Positions 1 through 10,988 are shown, counted from the first letter of the stretch. The stretch is 40,568 nucleotides of DNA from an uncultured Granulicella sp. (GCA_937873265.1 CALMVL010000041.1:1-40568); one strand, 5' to 3'. Made by a program: numbers and translations. Notes: generated from the sequence alone by a model not told the origin.

Positions 1-1
1 T

Positions 2-877
2 CTTGTTGTTGCGGCCACCGACGGCCCGATGCCGCAGACCAAGGAGCACGTGCTGCTGGCGCGCCAGGTCGGCGTTCCCTACATCGTCGTCTTCCTGAAC
101 AAGTGCGACGCGGTGGAAGACGAGGAGCTGATCGAGCTGGTGGAGATGGAGGTGCGCGAGCTTCTGTCGAAGTACGACTACCCGGGCGACGACACGCCGA
201 TCATCCGCGGATCGGCTCTGGGCGCGCTGAACGGCGAAGCCCAGTGGGAGGCCAAGATCGACGAGCTGATGGCGGCGGTGGACAAGTATGTTCCGCAGCC
301 GGAGCGCGCGGTGGATCTGCCGTTCCTGATGCCGATCGAAGACATCTTCTCGATCTCGGGTCGCGGCACGGTGGTGACGGGCCGCATCGAGCGGGGCAAG
401 ATCAAGGTGGGCGAGCCGTGCTCGATCGTGGGCTTCCGCGACACCCAGCAGACGGTCTGCACCGGCGTCGAGATGTTCAAGAAGCAGCTGGACGAGGGCA
501 TGGCGGGCGACAACGCCGGTCTTCTGCTGCGCGGCATCGCCAAGGAAGATGTGGAGCGCGGGATGGTGTTGGCCAAGCCCGGCTCGATCACGCCGCACAC
601 CCAGTTCAAGGGCGAGATCTACGTGCTGTCGAAGGAAGAAGGCGGCCGCCACACACCGTTCTTCAACGGCTACCGCCCGCAGTTTTACTTCCGGACCACG
701 GACGTGACCGGATCGGCGAAGCTGCCCGAAGGTACCGAGATGGTGATGCCGGGCGACAACATCTCGCTTGAGATCACGCTGGGCACGCCGGTGGCGATGG
801 AAAAGGGCCTGCGCTTCGCTATCCGCGAAGGCGGCCGGACCGTCGGCGCCGGAACCATCTCCGAAATCATCAAGTAG
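2..877 (+). CDS. tuf: Elongation factor Tu, 5' end outside window (partial)
   Basis: Frame open from base 2 ([26 protein letters not shown]...); EF-Tu domain 2/3 sequence through [16 protein letters not shown]. Confidence 0.98.
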   Translation, partial: LVVAATDGPMPQTKEHVLLARQVGVPYIVVFLNKCDAVEDEELIELVEMEVRELLSKYDYPGDDTPIIRGSALGALNGEAQWEAKIDELMAAVDKYVPQPERAVDLPFLMPIEDIFSISGRGTVVTGRIERGKIKVGEPCSIVGFRDTQQTVCTGVEMFKKQLDEGMAGDNAGLLLRGIAKEDVERGMVLAKPGSITPHTQFKGEIYVLSKEEGGRHTPFFNGYRPQFYFRTTDVTGSAKLPEGTEMVMPGDNISLEITLGTPVAMEKGLRFAIREGGRTVGAGTISEIIK

Positions 878-954
878 CTGAACACGCGAGCTGCTTGCGT
901 CAGTCGTAAGCAGCTCGCCCTTACCTGATCTTTGCGAAACGGAAGAGAAGCGAC

Positions 955-1272
955 ATGGCGGGACAGAGAATTCGAATTCGGTTGAAGGCGTACGACTACC
1001 GTGTGCTGGACACCTCCACCGGGGAGATTGTCGAGACAGCTAAGCGCACGGGGGCTCAGGTTGCGGGCCCGATCCCGCTGCCGACCATGAAGAACAAGTA
1101 CTGTGTGCTGCGCTCGCCGCACGTGGACAAGAAGTCCCGCGAGGCCTTCGAGATCCGCACGCACAAGCGGCTGATCGACATCCTCGAGCCCACGCAGCAG
1201 ACGGTCGACGCCCTGATGAAGCTCGATCTCCCCGCTGGGGTCGATGTCGAGATCAAGACGGTTCAGAAGTAA
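955..1272 (+). CDS. rpsJ: 30S ribosomal protein S10
   Basis: [16 protein letters not shown]..., first gene of S10 operon. Confidence 0.98.
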   Translation: MAGQRIRIRLKAYDYRVLDTSTGEIVETAKRTGAQVAGPIPLPTMKNKYCVLRSPHVDKKSREAFEIRTHKRLIDILEPTQQTVDALMKLDLPAGVDVEIKTVQK

Positions 1273-1330
1273 GTAGTCCCGGCAGTGTCGTTGAGCTTCG
1301 GGTTCGGCGGCATGATGAGGAGGAGAAACG

Positions 1331-2065
1331 ATGTCCGTTACAGGGATTCTTGGAAAAAAGATCGGAATGACACAGCTGTTTGATGATCGCGGCGAGGTGC
1401 ATCCCGTCACGGTTTTGAAGGCCGGCCCGTGCGTGATTACCCAGCTCAAGACGCTGGCGACCGATGGCTACAACGCAGCGCAGATCGGGTATGTCGATTT
1501 CATTAAGGCGTCGAAGGTCAACAAGGCGATGACCGGCCACTTCGCGAAGTCTGACGTGCCGCCCGTGCGTGTGCTCAAGGAGGTCTCGATCGAGGAGACC
1601 GCGGCTGGCAGCGCAGGCGACGGCGTCAAGGCGGGAGATCGGGTGCTCGTCGACATCTTTGCCGAGGAAAAGTTTGTGGATGTGATCGGGACGTCCAAGG
1701 GGCGCGGCTTCGCCGGCGTGGTTCGTCGGCATCACTTCGGTGGCGGACCAAAGGCCCATGGGCACATGTTTCAGGTTCAGGGATCGATTGGCGCGTCCTC
1801 CTTCCCGTCCCGCGTCTTTCCCGGACAGCGCATGCCGGGGCACATGGGAACGGATCAGGTGACGGTGCGCAATCTCCGGATCCGCGGTCTGGATCTTGAG
1901 GACAACCTGATCATGGTTGAGGGCGCGGTACCCGGTCCTCGCGACGGGTATGTGCTGATCTCGAAAGCGAAGGCGCCTCCGAGAGAGCGCCGCGGATTCG
2001 CAGGGGCGACGACGCTTGACCCGCTGAAGGCCTCGAAGAAGGCGGCTCCTGCAAAAAAGAAGTAG
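1331..2065 (+). CDS. rplC: 50S ribosomal protein L3
   Basis: GILGKKIGMTQLFDDRGEVHPVTVL...; synteny. Confidence 0.98.
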   Translation: MSVTGILGKKIGMTQLFDDRGEVHPVTVLKAGPCVITQLKTLATDGYNAAQIGYVDFIKASKVNKAMTGHFAKSDVPPVRVLKEVSIEETAAGSAGDGVKAGDRVLVDIFAEEKFVDVIGTSKGRGFAGVVRRHHFGGGPKAHGHMFQVQGSIGASSFPSRVFPGQRMPGHMGTDQVTVRNLRIRGLDLEDNLIMVEGAVPGPRDGYVLISKAKAPPRERRGFAGATTLDPLKASKKAAPAKKK

Positions 2066-2137
2066 TCAGCGGAACGAAGATCGCTAGCCGGTGACCCTTG
2101 GGAAACAGGACAGTTCACCGATCAAGAGAGAAGACAG

Positions 2138-2815
2138 ATGGCAAACATCGACGTAGTAAATCTCGGGGGAGACAAGGTGGGCGAGTTTGAGCTTGCGCCG
2201 CAGATCTTCACCGGCGAGGTAAACGAGGCGCTGCTGTGGGAGTCGGTCAAGCACTATCGCGCCGCTCTGCGGCAGGGAACGGCGGCGACGAAGAATCGCA
2301 AGCTCGTCTCCGGCTCGGGAAAGAAGCTATGGAAGCAGAAGGGAACCGGACGGGCGCGTGTCGGGTCGATCCGGTCTCCGCTCTGGCGCTCCGGTGGAAC
2401 GGTGCATGGGCCGCAGCCCCGGTCGTATGAGTACGCGTTCCCACGCAAGAAGCTGATGGGAGCGCTTCGCTCGGCGCTTTCGGCGAAGCTTGCCGAAGGC
2501 AGGCTCACGGTGGTCGATTCCTTTACGGTTGCCGAGGCAAAGACCAAGCTTTACCAGGCGGCGTTGCGCGCACTGAAGACCGGAAAGACGACGCTTCTGG
2601 TTGAGTCCAGCCGCAAGCTCGACGAGACGCTCTATCTGGGGTCGCGCAACCTAGCCGGTGTGGAGCTGGTGCTGAGCTCCGAGGTGCACCCCTACGATCT
2701 GTTGCGGTACGAGCACGCCGTGTTTTCGCGGGACGCGATCGAGGCCCTGCAGGAGACCCTGGTGAAGCAGGCCTCGAAGCGCCACGCCGCCGAGTCTCAG
2801 AAAGGAGCTGCCTAG
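2138..2815 (+). CDS. rplD: 50S ribosomal protein L4
   Basis: KQKGTGRARVGSIRSPLWRSGGTVHGPQPRSY motif; synteny. Confidence 0.98.
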   Translation: MANIDVVNLGGDKVGEFELAPQIFTGEVNEALLWESVKHYRAALRQGTAATKNRKLVSGSGKKLWKQKGTGRARVGSIRSPLWRSGGTVHGPQPRSYEYAFPRKKLMGALRSALSAKLAEGRLTVVDSFTVAEAKTKLYQAALRALKTGKTTLLVESSRKLDETLYLGSRNLAGVELVLSSEVHPYDLLRYEHAVFSRDAIEALQETLVKQASKRHAAESQKGAA

Positions 2816-3109
2816 ATGCCGACGCTGTATACCGTTCTTCGCCGTCCCCTCATCACCGAAAAGGGAATGGGGGTGAAGGAGACCCAAAATACGCTGGTCT
2901 TTGAGGTTGCGCTCGCGGCCACCAAGACCGAGGTGCGGCAGGCCGTGGAGACGCTCTTCAAGGTCAAAGTGCAAGGCGTCCGCACCTCCACCGTCGAAGG
3001 CAAGGAACGTCGCCGGGGCAAATTCTCCGGCTACCGCCCTGACTGGAAGAAGGCCTATGTCCGCCTTCGCGACGGCGAGAAGATGCCCGAGTACCTCGAC
3101 AGCCTCTAG
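2816..3109 (+). CDS. rplW: 50S ribosomal protein L23
   Basis: Start codon immediately abuts rplD stop; [10 protein letters not shown]...; synteny. Confidence 0.97.
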   Translation: MPTLYTVLRRPLITEKGMGVKETQNTLVFEVALAATKTEVRQAVETLFKVKVQGVRTSTVEGKERRRGKFSGYRPDWKKAYVRLRDGEKMPEYLDSL

Positions 3110-3186
3110 ACGATCTGGAGTCTCTTTCCGCTAACCCTGTTTTCTCGCGTCTCCGATCCCGAGGCGCGCAGGCAAGGATACAAACG

Positions 3187-4011
3187 ATGCCGATCAAGAC
3201 ATTTCGCCCGATCACCCCGTCGCTCCGCTTTGCTACCAAGCTGGTAAACGACGATATCACCACCGATAAGCCGTACCGTCCGCTGCTCGCCGTCAAGCAG
3301 CGGACCGGGGGCCGCAACTCGACCGGGATGCTCAGCATTCGGCATCAAGGCGGCGGACACAAGCAGAAGCTGCGGATCATCGACTTCAAGCGCAACAAAT
3401 TCGGCGTCCCCGGAACGGTCGCGACCATCGAGTACGACCCGAACCGGTCGTCGCGCATTGCGCTCGTGAACTACGCGGACGGCGAAAAGCGCTACATCAT
3501 CCAGCCGATCGGCTTGAAGGTGGGCCAGCAGGTCATGAGCGGACCGGATGCCGATATCCTCGTTGGAAACGCGCTTCCGCTCAAAAATATCCCGGCCGGA
3601 ACGACGGTGCACAACATTGAGCTGCGTCCGGGAAAAGGCGCGCAGATGGCGCGGTCGGCCGGAGCACAGGTGCAGCTGGTCGCCAAGGAGGGCGAGTACG
3701 CTCTGCTGAAGCTGCCCTCGGGCGAGACGCGCCGGGTTCTGATTGAGTGCATGGCGACGATCGGCCAGGTCGGCAACACCGACCACGAGAATGTGACGAT
3801 CGGCAAAGCGGGCCGGAACCGATGGAAGGGTATCCGTCCGGCAAACCGAGGCGTGTCGATGAATCCCGTCGATCACCCGCATGGCGGTGGCGAGGGAAAG
3901 ACCTCCGGTGGACGGCATCCCGTCACCCCGTGGGGCCAGCCGACGCGTGGATACAAGACGCGCAACAACAAGCGGACAGACACGTTTATCGTCAGCCGCA
4001 GATCGAAGTAG
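3187..4011 (+). CDS. rplB: 50S ribosomal protein L2
   Basis: [28 protein letters not shown]... and [25 protein letters not shown]. Confidence 0.99.
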   Translation: MPIKTFRPITPSLRFATKLVNDDITTDKPYRPLLAVKQRTGGRNSTGMLSIRHQGGGHKQKLRIIDFKRNKFGVPGTVATIEYDPNRSSRIALVNYADGEKRYIIQPIGLKVGQQVMSGPDADILVGNALPLKNIPAGTTVHNIELRPGKGAQMARSAGAQVQLVAKEGEYALLKLPSGETRRVLIECMATIGQVGNTDHENVTIGKAGRNRWKGIRPANRGVSMNPVDHPHGGGEGKTSGGRHPVTPWGQPTRGYKTRNNKRTDTFIVSRRSK

Positions 4012-4077
4012 AGAGATCCGGGCCGCCCCTGAGGGGCGCGTTCCCAGCAAATTTCGGCAGCACTGGAGTGTAATGCG

Positions 4078-4365
4078 ATGGCACGTTCCGCGAAAAAGGG
4101 CCCGTTTATCGACGCGCACCTGATGGTTAAGATCAACGTGATGAACCAGGCCAATGACAAAAAGGTCCTCAGGACCTGGTCGCGCCGGTCCACCATTCAC
4201 CCCGACATGGTCGGCCACACGATTGCGGTTCACAACGGCCGTAAGTTCATCCCGGTGTATGTGACCGAGAATATGGTTGGCCACAAGCTCGGAGAGTTTT
4301 CGGCGACCCGCACCTTTAAGGGCCACTCTGCGCGCGCGACCGAGACGTCGGCCAAGCCGAAGTAA
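4078..4365 (+). CDS. rpsS: 30S ribosomal protein S19
   Basis: [16 protein letters not shown]...; [34 protein letters not shown]. Confidence 0.99.
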   Translation: MARSAKKGPFIDAHLMVKINVMNQANDKKVLRTWSRRSTIHPDMVGHTIAVHNGRKFIPVYVTENMVGHKLGEFSATRTFKGHSARATETSAKPK

Positions 4366-4416
4366 ATCGGGCACCCCCGTCGATGACGGGATCAGCATTT
4401 TCTGGAAGGAAGTTCC

Positions 4417-4881
4417 ATGGCAAAGACAGCGACACGAAGCACCCCCCGGGAGTTCCGCGCGGAAGCGCGATTCCAACGGACCAGCCCACAGAAGGCGAAG
4501 CTCGTTCTCGACCTGATCAAGGGTCTCCGGGTTGAGCAGGCGCGAAATACAGTGGCGTTCAGCACCAAGCGTATCGCGCCAGTGGTCTTGAAGGCGCTTG
4601 ATTCGGCGATTGCCAACGCGCGGTATCTCTCAGAAGAGCAAGGGCTCGATGTCGATGTAGACGATCTATACGTCAAGTCGGCCGTGGCGAATGAGGGACC
4701 CCGTTTGAAGCGGATCCGGCCTGCGCCGATGGGGCGCGCCTTCCGCTATCAGCGCCGCTTGGCGCACATCATTGTGACCGTCGCCGAGAAGCGGCCGGGC
4801 TCGTCGGCGTCGGAGACGGCCAGCGGCAGCGGTCGGGCGGCAGGGAAGGGAACGCGTCCCTCCGGCAAATCTGCGAGGTAG
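4417..4881 (+). CDS. rplV: 50S ribosomal protein L22 with low-complexity C-terminal extension
   Basis: L22 core plus GSSASETASGSGRAAGKGTRPSGKSAR tail. Confidence 0.97.
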   Translation: MAKTATRSTPREFRAEARFQRTSPQKAKLVLDLIKGLRVEQARNTVAFSTKRIAPVVLKALDSAIANARYLSEEQGLDVDVDDLYVKSAVANEGPRLKRIRPAPMGRAFRYQRRLAHIIVTVAEKRPGSSASETASGSGRAAGKGTRPSGKSAR

Positions 4882-4986
4882 CGTTCGGATTGTCGGGAAC
4901 GAAACCAGGTTTTTACTGTAGAATCAGAGTTTCGACCAGAAACGTCGCCCGGCTCAACCGGAGAGCGGCGAGAGCTAAAGGAAGAT

Positions 4987-5673
4987 ATGGGACAGAAGGT
5001 CCATCCATACGGGTTTCGCCTCGGCGTGAATAAGCCTTGGAAGTCGCGGTGGTTTGTCGAGCGCGGCTACGACAAGCTGCTGGTTGAGGATGTGAAGCTC
5101 AAAGCAGAGCTGCGCGAAAAGCTGAAGGCCGCCGGCGTGAGTTCGGTTGAGGTCGAACGGCCTGGCAACAAGCTGCGCCTGATTATCCGCACTGCCCGCC
5201 CGGGCATCATCATCGGCCGCAAGGGAGCCGAGATCGATAAGCTGAAGGCGGATATCCAGAAGCGTACCTCGCGCGAGGTGTTCATCGACATCCTCGAGGT
5301 CAACAAGCCGGAGCTTGACGCGCAGCTGGTTGCGGAGAGCATTGCGTTGCAACTCGAGAAGCGGGTTTCGTTTCGCCGTGCAATGCGCAAATCGGTCGAT
5401 TCGGCGCTGCGCTTCGGCTGCAAAGGGATTAAGGTGCGTGTCTCGGGGCGTTTGAACGGCAACGAGATCGCCCGATCGGAGTGGTATCTGCAGGGGCGTC
5501 TCCCGCTGCACACCCTGCGTGCCGATATCGACTACGGCTTTGCCGAGGCTCACACCACCTACGGCATCATCGGTGTCAAGACGTGGGTCTACCGCGGGGA
5601 CATCTACGAGCAGCGGAAGCGGCGAGATCAACCTGGAGTCGTGACCGGCGCCGCCGGCGTCTTTCAGTCCTGA
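4987..5673 (+). CDS. rpsC: 30S ribosomal protein S3
   Basis: [24 protein letters not shown]...; KH domain [14 protein letters not shown]. Confidence 0.99.
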   Translation: MGQKVHPYGFRLGVNKPWKSRWFVERGYDKLLVEDVKLKAELREKLKAAGVSSVEVERPGNKLRLIIRTARPGIIIGRKGAEIDKLKADIQKRTSREVFIDILEVNKPELDAQLVAESIALQLEKRVSFRRAMRKSVDSALRFGCKGIKVRVSGRLNGNEIARSEWYLQGRLPLHTLRADIDYGFAEAHTTYGIIGVKTWVYRGDIYEQRKRRDQPGVVTGAAGVFQS

Positions 5674-5746
5674 GAGGCAGCTGTCTTGACGTTTGGGGCA
5701 ATCGCCAGGTCAATCCTGGTCTGTAACGGAGCAATGAGGCTTTTTT

Positions 5747-6184
5747 ATGTTGATGCCGAAGAAGGTGAAGTACCGGAAGCAGCAGCGCGGTCGCATGACA
5801 GGCAAGGCGTGGCGCGGCTCCGATCTCTCGTTTGGAGATTTCGGCCTGAAAGCCATGGAGTGTGGCTACATCACGGACCGGCAGATCGAGGCGAGTCGTA
5901 TTGCCATGACGCGGTTCATCAAACGTGGTGGCAAGGTCTGGCTGCGCCTGTTTCCCGATAAGCCGATCACCAAGAAACCAGCAGAAACTCGCATGGGCAA
6001 AGGAAAGGGCGCTCCGGATCACTGGGTTGCTGTGATCCGGCCTGGCAAAATCCTGTTTGAGATGGAGGGGGTCAGCTCCGAGCTGGCCAAGGAGGCCATG
6101 CGTTTAGCTTCCCACAAGCTCCCGCTCAAAACCACGTTTGTCGAGCGCCCCGGCGTCAGGGCAGTGGCGGCAGCAAAGGGCTGA
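5747..6184 (+). CDS. rplP: 50S ribosomal protein L16
   Basis: [19 protein letters not shown]...; [23 protein letters not shown]. Confidence 0.99.
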   Translation: MLMPKKVKYRKQQRGRMTGKAWRGSDLSFGDFGLKAMECGYITDRQIEASRIAMTRFIKRGGKVWLRLFPDKPITKKPAETRMGKGKGAPDHWVAVIRPGKILFEMEGVSSELAKEAMRLASHKLPLKTTFVERPGVRAVAAAKG

Positions 6185-6235
6185 CGACCTCGGCAGGGAT
6201 GTCGATGGTCTCACGTCGTTCGGAAGGATTTATCT

Positions 6236-6514
6236 ATGGACATCGCGAAAATAAGAAACCTCTCCGATGAGGAGCTAAAAACGGAGCAGGCCAAGGCGGG
6301 CGAGCAGATCTTTCGCATTCGCTTTCAGAAGAGCCTCGGCAATCAGGAAGGCGTCAAGAATCTTCGATCGCTGAAGCTTGACGTCGCCCGAATGAAGACG
6401 ATCGAGCGTGACCGCGAGCTTGCGTCCGCTCGCGAATCCGGTTCCATCAAAGAGGGTACGGTCGCACCGAGTCAGCGATCTCCCCGCAAGTCGGCAAACA
6501 AGGCTAAGTCATGA
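6236..6514 (+). CDS. rpmC: 50S ribosomal protein L29
   Basis: L29-like helix pair (LSDEELKTEQAKAGEQIFRIRFQKSLGNQ); synteny. Confidence 0.93.
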   Translation: MDIAKIRNLSDEELKTEQAKAGEQIFRIRFQKSLGNQEGVKNLRSLKLDVARMKTIERDRELASARESGSIKEGTVAPSQRSPRKSANKAKS

Positions 6515-6843
6515 CAGAAACCGTATCCACCCCCGAAGCCAAAGCTGTCGCGTCTCGTCGCAATGAGAAGGTCGGTCTTGTTGTCTCGACCAAGATGCAG
6601 AAGACCATCGTCGTCGAGATCGAGATGCGTAAGGCTCACCCGAAGTACAAGCGTGTGATCAAGTCGAACAAGAAGTTCTACGCGCACGACGAGCAGAATT
6701 CGGCCCGTGTCGGCGACGTGGTCCGCATCCGCGAGGGGCGGCCACTGTCGAAGCTGAAGCGTTGGTCGCTTGAAGAGATCGTGCGCCGGTCGTCGCTCGC
6801 GCAGCTGCCGGACGTCAAGGTCGACGCGATCGAGGTAAAGTAA
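6511..6843 (+). CDS. rpsQ: 30S ribosomal protein S17
   Basis: GLVVSTKMQKTIVVEIEMRKAHPKYKRVIKSNKKFYAHDE; ATGA overlap with rpmC stop. Confidence 0.97.
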   Translation: MTETVSTPEAKAVASRRNEKVGLVVSTKMQKTIVVEIEMRKAHPKYKRVIKSNKKFYAHDEQNSARVGDVVRIREGRPLSKLKRWSLEEIVRRSSLAQLPDVKVDAIEVK

Positions 6844-6903
6844 CTTTCTTGGCGGCGGCCGGTGTCCGGCACGCCGCGTTCCCGTGAACCTTTGGAGGTG
6901 CAC

Positions 6904-7275
6904 ATGGCTGTGCAGATGCGCACAATTTTGGATGTCGCCGACAACTCCGGCGCACGCAAGCTGCAGGTCATCCTGCCGCTTGGAGGTGGGCTCGGCAAGA
7001 TCGCCGGCCTGGGTGATGTCGTGACCGCCGCGGTCAAAGAAGCCTCGCCGGATGGAACGGTAAAAAAGGGCAAGGTGGTCAAGGCCGTCATCGTTCGGAC
7101 CCGAAAGGAGTCCCGGCGGCGCGATGGGACGTATATCCGTTTCGACCAGAACGCGGCCGTCGTGATCAACGATGCGCTGGAGCCGGTCGGCACGCGCGTC
7201 TTCGGTCCGGTGGCGCGCGAGCTTCGCGAAAAGAAGTTTCTCAAGATCGTTTCGCTCGCTCCGGAAGTGATCTAG
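6904..7275 (+). CDS. rplN: 50S ribosomal protein L14
   Basis: [23 protein letters not shown]...; RBS TGGAGG; start inside the longer track ORF. Confidence 0.98.
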   Translation: MAVQMRTILDVADNSGARKLQVILPLGGGLGKIAGLGDVVTAAVKEASPDGTVKKGKVVKAVIVRTRKESRRRDGTYIRFDQNAAVVINDALEPVGTRVFGPVARELREKKFLKIVSLAPEVI

Positions 7276-7365
7276 CGATCTCAAGGAACGAGCTAAAAAC
7301 AGCGAGGTCCGGCCTCGCTCGAACTGTTGGACTGTGGGAAAGATCGCCGAGGCGGGAGAGGCATT

Positions 7366-7689
7366 ATGGCACTGAAGATCAGGCGCAACGATCAGGTTGA
7401 AGTGATCGCGGGCAAGGACAAGGGCAAGCGTGGACGTGTTTTGCGGGTGTTGGCGGATCGGGACCGCGTGCTCGTGGAACACGTGGGTATGATCAAGAAG
7501 CACGTCAAGCCAAATCCCCAGCGAAACATCAAGGGCGGCATCGCCGAGCAGGAAGCGCCCATCCACATCTCGAACGTCATGCTGGTGGACGCGGACGGGA
7601 CCCGCACCCGGGTGGGATCGCGCGTGGACGGGCAGAACAAGGTGCGCATCTCCCGGGCGAGCGGAAACCTCATTCCGGACCGAAAGTAG
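7366..7689 (+). CDS. rplX: 50S ribosomal protein L24
   Basis: [28 protein letters not shown] motif. Confidence 0.97.
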   Translation: MALKIRRNDQVEVIAGKDKGKRGRVLRVLADRDRVLVEHVGMIKKHVKPNPQRNIKGGIAEQEAPIHISNVMLVDADGTRTRVGSRVDGQNKVRISRASGNLIPDRK

Positions 7690-7804
7690 AGAGATCCGAC
7701 AAGAGCGCGAAACTTTGACGCGCTTTTTGCGGCGAACGGCCACGCAAACGGTATACGGACCCTTTGGTCCACTCCGGCCACCGTGGCGAGAATGGAGATG
7801 TGCA

Positions 7805-8353
7805 ATGGCAGCGCGACTACGAGAAAAGTACAACACGGATGTCAGGCCCGGTATCGCCAAGGAGCTTGGCATCGCCAACACCATGGCGATCCCGAGACTC
7901 GAAAAGATCGTCATCAACATGGGTCTTGGCGAGGCGACACAGAACGTCAAGATCATGGATCCGCTGATGGCCGATCTTGCCTCCATTGCCGGCCAGAAGC
8001 CGGTGACCACCAAGGCAAAGAAGTCCATCGCCGCGTTCAAGGTGAGGGAAGGCATGCCCATCGGCGCCATGGTCACCTTGCGCGGCGACGCCATGTACGA
8101 GTTCCTCGATCGGCTGATCTCGATTGCGTTGCCGCGCGTCCGCGACTTTCGCGGCGTGTCCTCGCGCAGCTTTGACGGTCGCGGCAACTATACCCTGGGT
8201 CTGCGGGATCAGCTCATCTTTGCCGAGATCGATTACGCCAAGGTGGATAAGCTCAAGGGCATGAACGTCACCATCGTCACCACGGCCAAGGACGACAACG
8301 GAGCCCGGGCTCTGCTGCGCGCGTTTGGCATGCCGTTCCGCCAGGGCGCCTAG
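7805..8353 (+). CDS. rplE: 50S ribosomal protein L5
   Basis: [22 protein letters not shown]...; [36 protein letters not shown]. Confidence 0.98.
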   Translation: MAARLREKYNTDVRPGIAKELGIANTMAIPRLEKIVINMGLGEATQNVKIMDPLMADLASIAGQKPVTTKAKKSIAAFKVREGMPIGAMVTLRGDAMYEFLDRLISIALPRVRDFRGVSSRSFDGRGNYTLGLRDQLIFAEIDYAKVDKLKGMNVTIVTTAKDDNGARALLRAFGMPFRQGA

Positions 8354-8407
8354 CAGCAATCTGCTGTACAATTAGCCTTTGTGCTCAAAACAAGATTCGA
8401 GAGATAG

Positions 8408-8593
8408 ATGGCCACCACAGCAAAACGCGTGAAAGATGCACGCAAACCCAAGTTCAAGTCTCGCCAGCACAACCGGTGTCAGCTGTGCGGCCGCCCACGG
8501 GCATACCTGCGAAAGTTCGGCATCTGCCGTCTGTGCTTTCGCGGTCTGGCCCTCAAGGGAGAGATCCCAGGCGTCGTGAAGTCAAGCTGGTAG
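8408..8593 (+). CDS. rpsZ: 30S ribosomal protein S14, type Z (zinc-binding)
   Basis: 61 aa with CQLC...CRLC zinc ribbon; synteny. Confidence 0.96.
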   Translation: MATTAKRVKDARKPKFKSRQHNRCQLCGRPRAYLRKFGICRLCFRGLALKGEIPGVVKSSW

Positions 8594-8719
8594 CAGGCGC
8601 CTGACCTATCCGGAAGTGCGTTCGGGGCGAAGCTGCTCCTGAAGACCTCTTCCACAGCAGCAACCTCCTCGCGGGTTCCGCGCAACGATGCGGCAAACGG
8701 AGGGCACAAGGAGAGATGG

Positions 8720-9118
8720 ATGAATCTTACGGATCCCGTTGCAGACTTTCTTACCCGTATTCGCAACTCCATGCGGTCGCGCCACCAGAAGTTCGATGCT
8801 CCGGCCTCGCGTCTCAAGGCGGAGATCGCCCGCATCCTCAAGGAGGAGGGATACATCGCGAACTATAAGGCGACCGAAGAAGAGGGACGCAAGGTGCTTC
8901 GGGTCTATCTGAAGTACGGCCCCAACAACGAGGCTGTGATTCGGGATCTTCGGCGGGTCTCCCGTCCAGGGTGCCGCGTCTATCTCGGGCGCGATGAGAT
9001 CCGTCGCGTTCAGGGCGGTCTTGGCATCTCGATCATGACCACGCCAAAGGGTGTGATGACTGGCCGCCAGGCGCGCCGTGAAGGCGTGGGCGGCGAAGTG
9101 CTCTGCGAGGTTTGGTAG
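8720..9118 (+). CDS. rpsH: 30S ribosomal protein S8
   Basis: MNLTDPVADFLTRIRNS...; STOP after GGEVLCEVW. Confidence 0.98.
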   Translation: MNLTDPVADFLTRIRNSMRSRHQKFDAPASRLKAEIARILKEEGYIANYKATEEEGRKVLRVYLKYGPNNEAVIRDLRRVSRPGCRVYLGRDEIRRVQGGLGISIMTTPKGVMTGRQARREGVGGEVLCEVW

Positions 9119-9235
9119 CCGGTCGTCTAACCTCGCTTCGCCAGGGGCTGCTCCCTGGAAAGGTGTTTCATGGCTGCAGTGGAACGGGCGGGCCGCATTC
9201 CGCTCGGGACTCGCAAGCCGATCAAAGGAAAAGAA

Positions 9236-9775
9236 ATGTCTCGTATTGGTAGAAAGCCGATTCCCATGCCGGCGGGTGTCAAATACACCGTGGACGGGAA
9301 CACGGTGCTGGTCGAAGGTCCACGGGGCAAGGTGTCCGCGCTGCTGCCGACCGGTATCTCGCTGGTCAAGACGGACGGGGCTCTGATCGCGGAGCGGCAG
9401 AACGACTCGCAGGCTGCGATTCATGGGCTGGCGCGAGCTCTTGTCTTCAATGCGGTCGAGGGCGTCACGAACGGCTGGAAAAAGGAGCTGGATGTTGTCG
9501 GCATCGGCTACCGCGTCGAGATGAAGGGAAAGGGCATGGTGGTGTTTACGCTGGGCTACTCCCATCCGATCGAGTTTCCCCTGCCGTCCGGCATCGAGGT
9601 CGCCATCGATCCCAAGCAGACCCATCTCACCGTGTCCGGGATCGATCGCCAAAAGGTCGGACAGGTAGCGGCCGACATGCGGTCGCTTCGCAAGCCGGAC
9701 CCCTACAAGAACAAGGGTGTTCGGTACTCGGACGAGCGCCTGAAGAAGAAGGTCGGAAAAACCGGCGCGAAGTAA
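9236..9775 (+). CDS. rplF: 50S ribosomal protein L6
   Basis: [32 protein letters not shown]...[15 protein letters not shown]. Confidence 0.98.
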   Translation: MSRIGRKPIPMPAGVKYTVDGNTVLVEGPRGKVSALLPTGISLVKTDGALIAERQNDSQAAIHGLARALVFNAVEGVTNGWKKELDVVGIGYRVEMKGKGMVVFTLGYSHPIEFPLPSGIEVAIDPKQTHLTVSGIDRQKVGQVAADMRSLRKPDPYKNKGVRYSDERLKKKVGKTGAK

Positions 9776-9848
9776 TCTCGCGTGTGATGAGCCGGCCAGA
9801 AGCAAGCGGACGCAGCACTCGATGCGCGCGTCCCAGGATAGAGAGAGC

Positions 9849-10214
9849 ATGATTAATCCACGGCAGCGCAATGTTATTCGGCAAAGGGTTCACAACCGCA
9901 TCCGCGAGAAGATGTCCGGCACAGCCGATCGCCCGCGCCTCAACGTTTACCGCTCGTTGAACCACATCTACACGCAGCTGATCGACGACGCCAACGGCGT
10001 CACGATCGCTTCGGCGTCCAGCATGTCGAAAAAGGGCGAGCAGCGCTCGACCGGTGGCAATGTCTCCGCCGCGACAGCAGTGGGCCGGCTGATCGCCGAG
10101 CGCGCCAAGGAAAAGGGCGTGACCCGCGTGGTCTTCGATCGCGGCGGATACTTGTACCACGGTCGGATCAAAGCTCTGGCGGATGCTGCACGCGAAGCCG
10201 GTCTCGAGTTCTAA
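9849..10214 (+). CDS. rplR: 50S ribosomal protein L18
   Basis: [36 protein letters not shown]... Confidence 0.97.
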   Translation: MINPRQRNVIRQRVHNRIREKMSGTADRPRLNVYRSLNHIYTQLIDDANGVTIASASSMSKKGEQRSTGGNVSAATAVGRLIAERAKEKGVTRVVFDRGGYLYHGRIKALADAAREAGLEF

Positions 10215-10263
10215 GCATCTCCCCACCCCCGCAACCGGGGAGAAAGTAAGGCAGGTACAGCAT

Positions 10264-10797
10264 ATGGCAGTCGCGAAAAAAAAGGTTGACGCAAATCGCC
10301 TGAACTTGAAGGATCAGGTCGTCTCGATCAATCGGGTGACCAAGGTCGTCAAGGGCGGAAAGAACATGAGCTTCGCCGCGCTGGTCGTGATCGGCGACCC
10401 CGCCGAAGGCGTCGTTGGTTACGGCTCCGGCAAAGCAAAGGAGGTTCCTCAGGCCATTCGCAAGGGCATCGAATCGGCCAAAAAGAACCTGGTCCGGGTC
10501 AACCTCACCCAGACCTCCATTCCCCACCAGGTTCTGGGCCACTATGGCGCAGGACAGGTCATGCTCAAGCCTGCCCCGGAAGGTACAGGCGTGATTGCCG
10601 GCGGTACGGTTCGCGCGGTCATGACCTCGGTCGGCATCCAGAACGTGCTTACCAAGTCGCTCGGCTCCGCCAACCCCCACAATGTCATCAAGGCGACCTT
10701 CGACGCGCTCACGCAGCTTCGCGACGTCGCCGAGGTTGCCGGGCTTCGCGGCAAGAGTGAAGACGAGCTGCAGCACAAGTCGCGAGGAGTCGAATAA
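10264..10797 (+). CDS. rpsE: 30S ribosomal protein S5
   Basis: [44 protein letters not shown]. Confidence 0.98.
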   Translation: MAVAKKKVDANRLNLKDQVVSINRVTKVVKGGKNMSFAALVVIGDPAEGVVGYGSGKAKEVPQAIRKGIESAKKNLVRVNLTQTSIPHQVLGHYGAGQVMLKPAPEGTGVIAGGTVRAVMTSVGIQNVLTKSLGSANPHNVIKATFDALTQLRDVAEVAGLRGKSEDELQHKSRGVE

Positions 10798-10988
10798 TGG
10801 ACGGTTCGAACACATCCAAGATCCGGTTGCAGTACTTTCGTTCGATGATCTGCACCCCAGAAAAGCACAAGCTGGTCATCAAGGGGCTCGGCTTCACGCG
10901 GCTGAACCAGATCGTCGAGCGGGAGGACACGGACTCCATTCGCGGGATGGTCAAGAAGGTTCCGCATCTGGTTCGTGTTGTAGAGTAG
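10797..10988 (+). CDS. rpmD: 50S ribosomal protein L30
   Basis: TAATG overlap with rpsE; IRLQYFRSMICTPEKHKLVIKGLGFTRLNQ. Confidence 0.94.
   Translation: MDGSNTSKIRLQYFRSMICTPEKHKLVIKGLGFTRLNQIVEREDTDSIRGMVKKVPHLVRVVE

Noticed and set aside
3106-4476. 456-aa - strand ORF opposite rplB/rpsS
   Set aside because: Antisense shadow of high-GC r-protein genes; no recognisable domain
6472-8187. 571-aa - strand ORF opposite rpsQ-rplE
   Set aside because: Shadow ORF; the + strand genes are unambiguous
8594-8719. Stem potential (CAGGCGCCTG palindrome; GCTGCT..AGCAGC) in the rpsZ-rpsH gap as an S8-binding site
   Set aside because: No match that I can recognise to the helix-21 S8 core; arms short
8606-9871. 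421-aa - strand ORF opposite rpsH/rplF
   Set aside because: Shadow ORF spanning intergenic regions, biased composition
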